From positions 1-56,018 of the forward strand of contig CAILCO010000109.1 in the NCBI GenBank assembly GCA_903832735.1: 56,018 bases of DNA. Reading direction: 5' to 3'. Shown here one piece after another: positions 28,131 to 36,700 of this stretch (within the stretch, counting starts at the first letter, position 1; each line of letters starts with the position of its first letter). Origin of the DNA: an uncultured Sterolibacterium sp. (lineage in GTDB: Bacteria; Pseudomonadota; Gammaproteobacteria; Burkholderiales; Rhodocyclaceae). The notes below the pieces were generated by a model, which was not told the origin of the DNA, did no database searches, and was given only the letters and a program-made list of their open reading frames with translations. Both the position numbers and the translations under genes were made by a program.

Positions 28131-30920
28131 TTGTTAATAAACTGCCGCGGATTCGAACATTGCAGGTTTGTGCGCTTGCTGCTGTGTGCCATGGCTATTG
28201 CCAGCCCCTTCTCGTCTTACTCAGAACAGCTCGCAACGACACAAGCCCCGACCAAGAACGTCCTGATCCTCTACTCCTATGGCCATGGCGGCAAGGGAAT
28301 CGACATCTTCGATAATGGCTTGGTCGCTGCGTTGAATAAGGGAGGCATCGCGACCAACCATCTGTTTTACGAATTTCTGGATCTGGAGCGCAATAAAGCG
28401 GATCCCGGGTACCGATCGCGCTTGAGGGATTTTCTGGCGCTGAAATACGCCGATCGCCGCATCGATGTCGTCGTCACGATCCAGCAACCGGCGCTGCACT
28501 TTCTTCTCGATGAAGGCGGCGGATTCGCAGAAGGCGCACCAGTCATAACGCTTCAAGCGCCGACGCCGACTGCGGCTGAAGCCGGCACTCGTCGCATCAT
28601 TAGCCAATTGGCCAATTTCGATATCAAGGGAACGCTGGAACTCGCATTGCGAGTGTTTCCAGCTACCCGACGCGTGGTGTTCGTCTCGGGTAGCAGCGAG
28701 GCGGATAGAAAATTGGCTGCCGAAGCCGCGACCATCTCCTCACCTTGGCAAGGCAAACTTGAGTTTGAGTACACGACGGACTCGTCGCTAGACGCGATGC
28801 TGAAGCGGCTCGCTCACCTGCCGCCAAACAGCATCGTCATCTTTACCCAACACAACCGGGACGCGGAGGGCAAAGTCACCGTGGCCTACGAAGTCGAGGG
28901 CATGATCGTCAGCGCTGCCAACGCGCCGGTTTTCGGGCTCTACGACTTCAATCTCGTCAATGGCGGCATCGGTGGCTCGGTAGTCGCCGTCAGGAAACTG
29001 GGCGAGAGTACCGGACAGCTTGCACTCGACCTCCTGAGTGGAAAAATTCAATTGACCGATGCGATCAGCAACTCAAGCAATGAACCCATTGCCATGCTTG
29101 ACTGGGGCCAGATCAAACGCTGGGGCGGCGATGTCAGCCGCCTGCCGAACAACACCATCTTCGTCAATCGAGTGGCTACGCTCTGGGAGCAATACAGCCT
29201 CTACGTAATTGGCCTCGGGATATTGATTGCGGCGCAGTTCATGATTATCGCTGCCGCGTTAGCCAGCAGACGAAGTAGGGCAAAAGCCGAACAATCTTTC
29301 CGCGAGAGCGAATATCGCTTTCGCACGGCTATCGAGGAAGCGCCTTTCCCGATCATGATCCATGCCGATGATCGTTCCGTTGTCGCGATAAGTCGAGCTT
29401 GGACCGACATCACGGGGTACAAGCTGGACGATATTCCGACTATCCCGGATTGGACCGAAAGAGCCTATGGCCAGAAGAAGGATGAAACGCGCACTTACCT
29501 TGAGAGTATCTACGATTCCAGCCATCGCAAGGCCGAAGGTGAGTACAGGGTTCGCTGCAGCGATGGCCGCGAACGCATCTGGGACATTAGCTCGGTAGGT
29601 CTCGGGGCGATGCCGGATGGTCGCCGGCTGGCGCTCAGCATTGCGATGGATGTCACTGAGCGCCATCAAGCCGTATCCGAACTCAAAATGCATCGTAACC
29701 AGCTTTCTGCTTTGGTTGCATCGCGTACGGTCGAGTTGTCCACTGCCAAGGAAGCCGCCGAAGCCGCAAGCATCGCCAAGAGCGCCTTCCTCGCCAATAT
29801 GAGCCACGAAATACGCACGCCGATGAACGGCATCGTCGGCATGGCCAACATCCTGCGCCGCGAAGGTGTTTCCAGCAAACAAGCGCAACGACTCGACACC
29901 ATCGATACCTCGGCGCATCACCTGTTGAACGTCATCAACGATATTCTCGACCTGTCGAAGATCGAGGCCGGAAAATTCGACATGGAGGAAACCCCGGTTG
30001 AACTCGGTAGCTTGACGGCCAATGTCAGTTCCATCCTTTCCGAACGCCTCAAGGCCAAGGGTCTCAGCCTGCTGATTGAAACCGACTTTGAGACCGGCTC
30101 CCTGCCGGCCAACTTGGTGGGCGACTCCATGCGCCTGCAGCAGGCTTTACTTAACTATGCGAGTAACGCCGTCAAATTCACCGAGCGAGGCACAGTGACG
30201 CTTCGTACCCTAAAGCAGGAAGAGACCGCCGATTCAGTGATGGTGCGTTTCGAGGTCATCGACACCGGTATCGGCATCGCCCCGGAAGCCTTGCCCCGAC
30301 TCTTCAGATCCTTCGAGCAGGGCGACAACTCGATGACCCGCAAGCATGGCGGCACCGGCCTGGGCCTGGCGATCACCCGACGCCTGGCGGAAATGATGGG
30401 CGGCACAGCAGGAGCCGAGAGCATCCCGGGCGTAGGCAGCACCTTTTGGTTCACCGCGATCCTGAAGAAGCTTGAAGAACGCCGTCGATCCGCCCAGCCT
30501 GAACAGGAATCGAGGATCGATGCCGAGCAACTGGTAGTGCAGCGCCACCATGGCAAGCGCATCCTGGTCGTGGACGACGAACCGATCAACCGGGAGGTTG
30601 CGAAGTTTCAACTGGAGGCGGTCGGTCTTGTCGTGGACACCGCCGATGATGGGGCGGAGGCCGTAACCCTGGCGCAAGAAATGCGATATGCCGCCATCTT
30701 CATGGACATGCAGATGCCCAAGGTCAATGGACTGGAGGCGACTCGGCAGATCCGCGAACTCCCTGGACACCGGGAAACGCCGATCATTGCCATGACCGCC
30801 AACGCCTTTGTCGAGGACAAGGCGCGTTGTTTCGATGCCGGGATGACCGACTTCCTGGTCAAACCTTTTGACCCGGACACCCTGTTTGCGACCTTGCTGC
30901 GGTCCCTGAGCCGGCGCTAG
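28131..30920 (+). CDS. Hybrid histidine kinase with ABC-substrate-binding-like periplasmic domain
   Basis: 929 residues from TTG 28131. A GTG at 28170 (residue 14) is an alternative that gives a neater signal peptide; neither has a strong ribosome site. Signal sequence about 14-33; periplasmic domain about 40-345 of the ABC_sub_bind type (NVLILYSYGHGGKGIDIF, DVVVTIQQPALHFLL, IVIFTQHNRDAEGK, VFGLYDFNLVNGGIGGS); membrane segment about 355-377; PAS about 392-512; HisKA with His559 ([15 protein letters not shown]); ATPase with DTGIGI and [10 protein letters not shown]-terminal receiver with Asp859 (IFMDMQMPKVNG). There is no Hpt, so a separate Hpt or the Hpt of the 1348-residue kinase may relay onward. 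It diverges from cheY across the 38-bp element and ends 3 bp from phaR (convergent). Confidence 0.92.
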   Translation: MLINCRGFEHCRFVRLLLCAMAIASPFSSYSEQLATTQAPTKNVLILYSYGHGGKGIDIFDNGLVAALNKGGIATNHLFYEFLDLERNKADPGYRSRLRDFLALKYADRRIDVVVTIQQPALHFLLDEGGGFAEGAPVITLQAPTPTAAEAGTRRIISQLANFDIKGTLELALRVFPATRRVVFVSGSSEADRKLAAEAATISSPWQGKLEFEYTTDSSLDAMLKRLAHLPPNSIVIFTQHNRDAEGKVTVAYEVEGMIVSAANAPVFGLYDFNLVNGGIGGSVVAVRKLGESTGQLALDLLSGKIQLTDAISNSSNEPIAMLDWGQIKRWGGDVSRLPNNTIFVNRVATLWEQYSLYVIGLGILIAAQFMIIAAALASRRSRAKAEQSFRESEYRFRTAIEEAPFPIMIHADDRSVVAISRAWTDITGYKLDDIPTIPDWTERAYGQKKDETRTYLESIYDSSHRKAEGEYRVRCSDGRERIWDISSVGLGAMPDGRRLALSIAMDVTERHQAVSELKMHRNQLSALVASRTVELSTAKEAAEAASIAKSAFLANMSHEIRTPMNGIVGMANILRREGVSSKQAQRLDTIDTSAHHLLNVINDILDLSKIEAGKFDMEETPVELGSLTANVSSILSERLKAKGLSLLIETDFETGSLPANLVGDSMRLQQALLNYASNAVKFTERGTVTLRTLKQEETADSVMVRFEVIDTGIGIAPEALPRLFRSFEQGDNSMTRKHGGTGLGLAITRRLAEMMGGTAGAESIPGVGSTFWFTAILKKLEERRRSAQPEQESRIDAEQLVVQRHHGKRILVVDDEPINREVAKFQLEAVGLVVDTADDGAEAVTLAQEMRYAAIFMDMQMPKVNGLEATRQIRELPGHRETPIIAMTANAFVEDKARCFDAGMTDFLVKPFDPDTLFATLLRSLSRR

Positions 30921-30923
30921 TGG

Positions 30924-31487
30924 CTACTTCTTGATCTTCTCGTCGGCGGGGGGCTTGACGCCGGGAAACTGGAAGCCCGAGAACAGGTTGCGCGTCTGGC
31001 CCTGGATCTGTTCCTGCATCTGCTGGAACACCGTCTGGCTCTGCTCCATGTAGGCGCTCATCATGTTCTGCATCGCCGGCCCCTGGAAATTGAGGAACTG
31101 CGCCCAGAGGTCGCCGGAGGGCACGGCCTTGTCGCCGTAGAGCGTGCGCGCCTGATCCTTCAACTTGGCCTGCATGCCGGAAAAGGCCTTGATGTTGCCC
31201 TCCAGATACTTGCCCATCATGCCCTGCATGGCATTGCCGTAGAAACGGATCATCTGCGAGAGCAGGTCGCTGGTGAACATCGGCGAACCGCCCGCCTCTT
31301 CCTCGAGGATGATCTGCATGAGAATGCTGCGCGTCAGGTCATCGCCGGTCTTGGCGTCGACGACCTGGAACTCCTGGTGCTCGAGCACCAGGCTTTTGAC
31401 GTCGACCAGCGTGATGTAGGTGCTGGTCTGGGTGTCGTAGAGGCGGCGATTCGGATATTTTTTGATCAGTCGCAATTTTTCAGCCAT
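30924..31487 (-). CDS. phaR: Polyhydroxyalkanoate synthesis repressor PhaR
   Basis: 187 residues. The N-terminal PHB/PHA accumulation-regulator DNA-binding domain is clear: IKKYPNRRLYDTQTSTYITL and VKSLVLEHQEFQVVDAKTGDDLTR. The following PHB-accumulation region and a Gln/Met-rich C-terminal helix (MQNMMSAYMEQSQTVFQQMQ) are typical of PhaR, which binds both phasin promoters and PHB granules. GGAGGAG precedes the start. It is last in the phaC-phaB-phaB-phaR series on the minus strand, separated from phaB by a perfect hairpin. Confidence 0.96.
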   Translation of the reverse strand: MAEKLRLIKKYPNRRLYDTQTSTYITLVDVKSLVLEHQEFQVVDAKTGDDLTRSILMQIILEEEAGGSPMFTSDLLSQMIRFYGNAMQGMMGKYLEGNIKAFSGMQAKLKDQARTLYGDKAVPSGDLWAQFLNFQGPAMQNMMSAYMEQSQTVFQQMQEQIQGQTRNLFSGFQFPGVKPPADEKIKK

Positions 31488-31522
31488 GCCTTGACTCCTC
31501 CGGGACTGCGTTCATCCTACCA

Positions 31523-31550
31523 CGTAGGTCGGGCTGAAGCCCGACCTACG
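31523..31550. repeat. Perfect 13-bp inverted repeat (GTAGGTCGGGCT type)
   Basis: CGTAGGTCGGGCT and AGCCCGACCTACG around a 2-base loop, between phaB and phaR. No T-run follows. The same sequence type occurs in diverged form at 37529-37576, so it is more likely a dispersed repeat than a plain terminator, though it may attenuate read-through into phaR. Confidence 0.8.
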
Positions 31551-31568
31551 CTCTAGTGCCACCTCAGC

Positions 31569-32309
31569 TCAGTACATGTGCAATCCGCCGTTGATGTTGA
31601 GTGTCGCGCCGGTCATGAAACCGGCCAGGTCGGAAGCCAGGTAGCGCACCAGATGGCCGATTTCCTCGGGCTTGCCCAACCGCCCCATGGGTATCGTGGC
31701 GACGATCTGCTCGCGCACTTCGGGCTTGATCGCCATGACCATGTCGGTGCCGATGTAGCCCGGCGCGATGGCATTGACGGTGACGCCCTTGGTCGCCATT
31801 TCCTGGGCGATGGCCTTGGTGAAGCCGAGTATGCCGGCCTTGGCCGCGGAATAATTGGCCTGGCCGAACTGGCCCTTGACGCCATTGACCGAGGACATAT
31901 TGATCACCCGTCCCCAACCGCGCTCGGCCATGCCCTGAAGGACCTGATGGGTGACGTTGAATACGGAGTCGAGGTTGGTCGCCAGCACCGCGTCCCAGTC
32001 GCCCTTGCCCATCTTGCGAAACATGCCGTCGCGGGTGATGCCGGCGTTGTTCACCAGCACGTCGACCGGGCCGATCTCGGCCTCGATCTTCTTCACCATC
32101 GCGGCGCACGACTCGTAGTCGGCGACGTCGCCTTCGGCGGCATGGAAATCGTAGCCCTCGGCGCGAGTCCTGGCCAGCCAGTCGTCCTTCTGCGGAAAGC
32201 CAGGCAGGCAGTTGGCCACCATGATGAAACCATCGGCGGCCAGCGCCTTGCAAATCGCCGTGCCCAGCCCGCCCATACCGCCGGTTATCAGCGCAATTTT
32301 CTTCGACAT
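31569..32309 (-). CDS. phaB: Acetoacetyl-CoA reductase (second copy)
   Basis: 246 residues, short-chain dehydrogenase. Nucleotide-binding TGGMGGLG, NNAGITRD, catalytic Ser in INMSSVNGVKGQFGQ, and Tyr-x-x-x-Lys in NYSAAKAG. GGHL-type ending (NINGGLHMY). Reduces acetoacetyl-CoA to (R)-3-hydroxybutyryl-CoA with NADPH for PHB synthesis. ATG 32312 and 32309 are adjacent; the second is better spaced from GGAAG. It lies 47 bp downstream of its paralogue and is clearly similar but not identical, so this is an older tandem duplication. It differs in the substrate-side loop (NCLPGFPQKDDWLARTRAEG here). Confidence 0.95.
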   Translation of the reverse strand: MSKKIALITGGMGGLGTAICKALAADGFIMVANCLPGFPQKDDWLARTRAEGYDFHAAEGDVADYESCAAMVKKIEAEIGPVDVLVNNAGITRDGMFRKMGKGDWDAVLATNLDSVFNVTHQVLQGMAERGWGRVINMSSVNGVKGQFGQANYSAAKAGILGFTKAIAQEMATKGVTVNAIAPGYIGTDMVMAIKPEVREQIVATIPMGRLGKPEEIGHLVRYLASDLAGFMTGATLNINGGLHMY

Positions 32310-32356
32310 CATCTGCTTCCTTGGCTACTAAAAAACCTTGCAGGCGGGCCGCACGT

Positions 32357-33097
32357 TCAGAACATGTGCTGGCCGCCGTTGATCGAAATATTGGCGCCGG
32401 TGACGAAGGCCGCTTCGTCGGAGGAGAGGTAGGCCACCAGGCCCGCCACTTCTTCCGGTTTGCCCAGACGCGTCATCGGAATCTGCGGCAGGATCTTCGA
32501 CTCCAGCACTTCCTGGGGAATCGCCATGACCATCTTGGTGCCGATATAGCCCGGGGAAATGGTGTTGACCGTCACGCCCTTCTTCGCCACTTCCAGGGCC
32601 AACGACTTGGTGAAACCGTGCATACCGGCCTTGGCCGCGGCGTAATTGGTCTGGCCGAAGGCGCCCTTCTGGCCATTCACCGAGGAGATGTTGATGACCC
32701 GGCCCCAGTTGCGCTCCATCATGCCGTCCATGACCTGCTTGGTCATGTTGAAGACCGAATCGAGATTGGTCCGCATCACCACGTCCCAGTCATTCTTGGA
32801 CATTTTCTTGAAGGTCATGTCGCGGGTAATGCCGGCGTTATTGACCAGCACGTCGACCGCGCCGACATCATTGAATATCTGCGCGATGCAGTCCTTGCAG
32901 GAATCGTAATCGCCGACGTCGCAGGGGTAGCCCTTGAAGCCGAAACCCATGTTGTTCATGGTTTGCAGCCAATCATTCGCCTTGGTATTGCTCGGACTGT
33001 ATGTGGTCACCACCTTGTAGCCGAGTGCCGCGAGCTTGATACAGATCGCCTCGCCCAAACCGCCCATGCCACCCGTCACCAGCGCCACTCTTTGCAT
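32357..33097 (-). CDS. phaB: Acetoacetyl-CoA reductase (first copy)
   Basis: 246 residues, short-chain dehydrogenase of the PhaB type: VTGGMGGLGEAICIKLA, NNAGITRDMTFKKMSKNDWD, catalytic Ser in INISSVNGQKGAFGQ, Tyr and Lys in NYAAAKAGMHGFTKSLA, and the ending NGGQHMF that matches the classical PhaB C-terminus. AGGAG is 8 bp upstream of the ATG. It lies 38 bp downstream of phaC, the standard position, and is probably the main PHB-pathway enzyme. Confidence 0.95.
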   Translation of the reverse strand: MQRVALVTGGMGGLGEAICIKLAALGYKVVTTYSPSNTKANDWLQTMNNMGFGFKGYPCDVGDYDSCKDCIAQIFNDVGAVDVLVNNAGITRDMTFKKMSKNDWDVVMRTNLDSVFNMTKQVMDGMMERNWGRVINISSVNGQKGAFGQTNYAAAKAGMHGFTKSLALEVAKKGVTVNTISPGYIGTKMVMAIPQEVLESKILPQIPMTRLGKPEEVAGLVAYLSSDEAAFVTGANISINGGQHMF

Positions 33098-33135
33098 GCT
33101 ATGTCTCCTATTATGGGGGAAAGTCAGGCGTCATC

Positions 33136-34746
33136 TTACGCCGCTTTCTCCTTGACATAGCGCCCCGGCGCCGGCTCCAGCGCGGCATGACGCTTGTTGC
33201 CGAGTTGCTTGCGCGCGGCGCGGCTGTTGCCGGCGAATCCCGCCAGCCACTCGCTCCAGAGCGGCCACCAGCTGCCCGGATGTTCCGTCGCGGCGGCGAA
33301 CCACTGCTCGGCGCTGCCAGCGCTATCGCCGTCCCCGGCAACCCAGTGGCTGCGCTTGCCTTTCGCCGGCGGATTGATCACGCCGGCAATATGTCCGCTG
33401 GCGCCGAGCACGAAACGGCTGGGGCCCTTGATCAGGCCGCGCGACAGATAGGACGTCTTCCAGGGCACGATGTGATCCTCGCGCGACGCATAGAGGAAGG
33501 CCGGCATGTCGAGGCTACCGAGATCCACCTTGACGCCGCACATCTCCAGCCGGCCCGGGTCGCGCAACTGGTTTTCAAGATACAGCTTGCGCAGATACCA
33601 GGCGGCGAACGGACCCGGCAGGCTGGTGCTGTCGGAATTCCAGTAGAGCAGATCGAAGGCCGGCGGTTTGCCGCCCTTCAGATAGTTGCCGACGACGTAC
33701 TGCCAGATCAGGTCGTTGGCGCGCAGGCTGGAGAACACCGAGGACAGTTCGCGGCCGTGGAGCAGACCGCCCTGGCCGATGCTGGATTCGCGCTGCGCCA
33801 CCGACGCCTCGTCGATGAAACAGCCGAGTTCGCCCGGCTCCGAGAAGTCGAGCAGCGTCGTGAGCAGGGTCAGCGAGGCCACCGGATCCTCGCCGCGCGC
33901 CTTGGCCACCGCCAGCGCCGAGGCCAGGATGGTGCCACCGACGCAGAAGCCCAGGGCATTGACCTGTTTCACCGCGCAGATCTCGCTGGCCACCTTGAGC
34001 GCCGTGAGCGCACCGCGCTCGATATAGTCATCCCAGGCGAGGTGGCCGAGATCCGCCTTGGGATTCACCCAGGACACCATGAACACCGTGTTGCCCTGCT
34101 CCAGCGCGTAGCGGACCAGGGAATTCTCCGGCTGCAGGTCGAGGATGTAATATTTATTGATGCACGGCGGCACCATCACCAGGGGCCGCTGGCCGACCTT
34201 GTCGGTGAGCGGCGAGTACTGGATCAGCTGCATCAGATCGTTCTCGAAGACCACGGCGCCGGGGGTATTGGCCAGATTGCGGCCGACCTCGAAAGCGGCT
34301 TCGTCGGACATCGAGATGCTGCCCTTGCCGATGTCGGCGATCAGATTCTGCAGGCCGACGGTGATGCTCCTGCCCTCGGTCGCCACGGCGGTCTTGATGA
34401 ACTCGGGATTGGTCGCCGCGAAATTCGACGGCGCCATGGCATCGATGAACTGCCGGGTCAGGAAACGCAGGCGGTTCTTCGCCGCCGCATCTTCCGCGGG
34501 CATGGTCTCGGCCATCCTGGCGAAAAATTCGGCGTTGAGCAGGTAGGCCTGGCGCAGGTAATCGAAGACCGGGCTTTCGGCCCATTCGGGCGCGGCAAAG
34601 CGCCGGTCGGCGAGCGCCGGCAAGGCCACCGCCGGCGCCGGGCAGCCGGGGGACCGCTGCAGTTGGGCCGCCCACAACTGCGCGTGACGGGCGGCAAATT
34701 CCTGCTGCAACCGGGCGAGTTCCGAGGGTTCGGGCGCTGCCGACAT
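33136..34746 (-). CDS. phaC: Class I poly(R)-hydroxyalkanoate synthase PhaC
   Basis: 536 residues. N-terminal PhaC domain (SPVFDYLRQAYLLNAEFFARM), then an alpha/beta hydrolase core with the lipase-like box GFCVGGT and nucleophile Cys268, Asp424 in SREDHIVPW and His452 in GASGHIAGVINPP. PLVMVPPCINKYYILDLQPENS is a strong family segment. It polymerises (R)-3-hydroxyacyl-CoA at the granule surface. The length is slightly short of the usual 560-590 residues, mainly at the N-terminus. AGGA is 7 bp upstream of the ATG. It heads the phaC-phaB-phaB-phaR cluster. No phaA (thiolase) or phasin gene is seen in the window. Confidence 0.96.
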   Translation of the reverse strand: MSAAPEPSELARLQQEFAARHAQLWAAQLQRSPGCPAPAVALPALADRRFAAPEWAESPVFDYLRQAYLLNAEFFARMAETMPAEDAAAKNRLRFLTRQFIDAMAPSNFAATNPEFIKTAVATEGRSITVGLQNLIADIGKGSISMSDEAAFEVGRNLANTPGAVVFENDLMQLIQYSPLTDKVGQRPLVMVPPCINKYYILDLQPENSLVRYALEQGNTVFMVSWVNPKADLGHLAWDDYIERGALTALKVASEICAVKQVNALGFCVGGTILASALAVAKARGEDPVASLTLLTTLLDFSEPGELGCFIDEASVAQRESSIGQGGLLHGRELSSVFSSLRANDLIWQYVVGNYLKGGKPPAFDLLYWNSDSTSLPGPFAAWYLRKLYLENQLRDPGRLEMCGVKVDLGSLDMPAFLYASREDHIVPWKTSYLSRGLIKGPSRFVLGASGHIAGVINPPAKGKRSHWVAGDGDSAGSAEQWFAAATEHPGSWWPLWSEWLAGFAGNSRAARKQLGNKRHAALEPAPGRYVKEKAA

Positions 34747-34814
34747 CCGCTATTCCTTTTGGCCAGCCCGAAAGGGCAAAACGGGGTCGATTTTGCACTG
34801 CACCATTGGCAGTG

Positions 34815-35008
34815 TCAAGCCAGATTAAAAATGCCTTTCTCACCACCAAGGACGCCAAGGACACCAAGGTGAACCGAGCAGCCAAAATGTGACTGAACCT
34901 CACTTCCCGATGAAAATTTCCTGGGTGGGACTGCAAGATAAAGACCTGCTTTTCTTGGTGCCCTTGGTGTCCTTGGTGGTGAACATGTTTTCTTCAATCA
35001 AGCCAGAT
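34815..35008. mobile_element. MITE-like inverted-repeat element between pgeF and phaC
   Basis: Two arms of about 31 bp face each other: CACCACCAAGGACGCCAAGG... (34841-34872) and its near complement ending CCTTGGTGTCCTTGGTGGTG (34953-34983), with about 80 bp between them. An 11-bp direct repeat, TCAAGCCAGAT, flanks them at 34815-34825 and 34998-35008; the right copy is inside the last codons of pgeF, so the left one looks like a duplicated target. There is no coding capacity. The arms belong to the common ACCAAGGACACCAAGG class of intergenic repeat. Confidence 0.55.
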
Positions 35009-35740
35009 CAGGCTAGCCATCCGCCCGGTAACGCCGTCTCTGCGATAGGAATAGAAGCGACGCGGGTCGCTGAAGGTGCATAGACCGCCGCCATAAAGCC
35101 GCGTCACGCCGGCCGCCGCCAGGCGCAGTCGGGCCAACGCGGTCAGGTCGCAGCGCCACTTGCCGTTGCCTTCGGCAAGGAAGGCGCCGGCCGCCCGCGG
35201 ATCGTGAGCGACGAAGGCAGCGCGGACCTCGTCGCCGACCTCGAATGCCGGCTGGGCGATCGCCGGCCCGAGCCAGGCCATCAGGCTTCCCGGCGCCACC
35301 TCCATGGCGGCCACCGTGGCCTCCAGCACGCCCGCGGCCAGGCCGCGCCAGCCAGCGTGCGCGGCACCGACCACGGTCCCGCCATCGTCGCAGAAGAGCA
35401 CCGGCAGGCAATCGGCGCAGAGCACCGCGCAGACCTGGCCGGGACTGCGCGCGACGCAGGCATCGGCGTTTACTCCCGGCGTGTAGTCTGCGGCGGCCTG
35501 CACCCGCGTGCCGTGCACCTGGGAGAGCCAGAGCGGCTCGGCCGGCAGCAGGCAGGCGAGTTGCCGGCGGTTGTCCGCCACAGCCTCGGGATCGTCGCCG
35601 ACATGCGTCGCCAGGTTGAGTCCGGCATAAGCCGCGACGCTCACGCCGCCGGCGCGACTGCTGGCCAGGGCGCGCACGCCGTGCGGCGCCGGCCAATCGG
35701 GAACAATAGGTAAAATCGGCAAAATCGGCTCCGGCTTCAA
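34994..35740 (-). CDS. pgeF: PgeF/YfiH multicopper-like purine nucleoside phosphorylase family protein
   Basis: 248 residues of the DUF152/YfiH family: LSQVHGTRVQ, CVARSPGQVCAVLCADCLPVLFCD, then GAAHAGWRGLAAGVLE, with the His and Cys zinc ligands in these three blocks, and CTFSDPRRFYSYRRDG near the end. Family members are described as peptidoglycan-editing factors and as purine nucleoside phosphorylase/adenosine deaminase-active 'laccase-domain' proteins. It overlaps the rluD stop by 4 bp, the widely conserved rluD-pgeF pairing. The final codons form one copy of the 11-bp repeat of the adjacent MITE-like element. Confidence 0.93.
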   Translation of the reverse strand: MKPEPILPILPIVPDWPAPHGVRALASSRAGGVSVAAYAGLNLATHVGDDPEAVADNRRQLACLLPAEPLWLSQVHGTRVQAAADYTPGVNADACVARSPGQVCAVLCADCLPVLFCDDGGTVVGAAHAGWRGLAAGVLEATVAAMEVAPGSLMAWLGPAIAQPAFEVGDEVRAAFVAHDPRAAGAFLAEGNGKWRCDLTALARLRLAAAGVTRLYGGGLCTFSDPRRFYSYRRDGVTGRMASLIWLD

Positions 35741-36699
35741 CTTGCCCGCAGCGCCTCAAGCAATGCGCTGAAATCCTCCGGCGGCGGCGCTTCCCAGGCG
35801 AGTTCGGCACGGTCCGACGGATGCAGCAGCGCCAGACGCCAGGCGTGCAAGGCCTGGCGCGGAAAGGCGTGGACAGCCGGATGCGCTTTGGCAACGGCGC
35901 GCTTGCCGTAGGTCGGATCGCCGACCAGCGGATGGCCGATCGCGGCCATATGCACGCGGATCTGATGGGTGCGCCCGGTTTCCAGCCGGCATTCGAGCAG
36001 GGTCGCATGCTCGAAGACTTCGAGCGGCGAATAATGGGTGCGGGCCTCGCGCCCATGCAGGTTCACCGCCATCCTGACCCGTATCGTCGGATGACGGCCG
36101 ATTGCCGCATCGACCGTGCCGGCGCGCGGCACCTGGCCATGGACCAGCGCCAGGTAATGACGCTTCACGCTACGCGCCTGCAACTGGCGCACCAGGTCGG
36201 TCTGCGCCTCCAGGGTCTTGGCCACCACCAGCAGTCCGCTGGTTTCCTTGTCGAGGCGATGGACGATACCGGCGCGGGGAATGCCGGCCAGTTGCGGCTG
36301 GTGATGGAGCAGCGCATTGAGCAGGGTGCCGGCCCGGTTGCCGCTGCCCGGATGGACCACCAGCCCGGCGGGTTTGTTGATGACCAGGATCGCCTCGTCT
36401 TCATGGACGATGGCCAGGGCAATGTCCTCGGCCGCATCCGGCAACGAGCACGGGTCGACGGCCGCTGCCAGTTCGATCTTCTCGCCGCCCCAGATCTTGT
36501 GCCTGACGTCCACCACCGCGACGCCCTCGACGCGCACCCGCCCTTCGCGCAACCAGGCCTGCAAGCGGCTGCGCGAATGCTCCGGAAAGATCCGCGCCAG
36601 CGCCTGGTCCAGGCGCAGGCCGGCGCATTCGGCAGGCGCCACGAAAGTGGCGGGAGCGCTTGCGCTATAATCGGCGCGATTCGATTGTGGGACATTCAT
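35737..36699 (-). CDS. rluD: 23S rRNA pseudouridine synthase RluD
   Basis: About 320 residues. An N-terminal S4 RNA-binding domain (LRLDQALARIFPEHSRSRLQAWLREGRVRVEG) is followed by the RluA-type catalytic domain with the active-site Asp in HRLDKETSGLLVVAK and the downstream ECRLETGRTHQIRVH motif. RluD modifies helix 69 of 23S rRNA. The frame is open upstream to 36759, but the divergent bamD gene starts at 36701, so a start at ATG 36699 (or 36702) is preferred; the two genes therefore diverge back to back with almost no spacer, and their promoters must lie within each other's coding regions. pgeF overlaps its 3' end. Confidence 0.94.
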   Translation of the reverse strand: MNVPQSNRADYSASAPATFVAPAECAGLRLDQALARIFPEHSRSRLQAWLREGRVRVEGVAVVDVRHKIWGGEKIELAAAVDPCSLPDAAEDIALAIVHEDEAILVINKPAGLVVHPGSGNRAGTLLNALLHHQPQLAGIPRAGIVHRLDKETSGLLVVAKTLEAQTDLVRQLQARSVKRHYLALVHGQVPRAGTVDAAIGRHPTIRVRMAVNLHGREARTHYSPLEVFEHATLLECRLETGRTHQIRVHMAAIGHPLVGDPTYGKRAVAKAHPAVHAFPRQALHAWRLALLHPSDRAELAWEAPPPEDFSALLEALRAS

Positions 36700-36700
36700 C

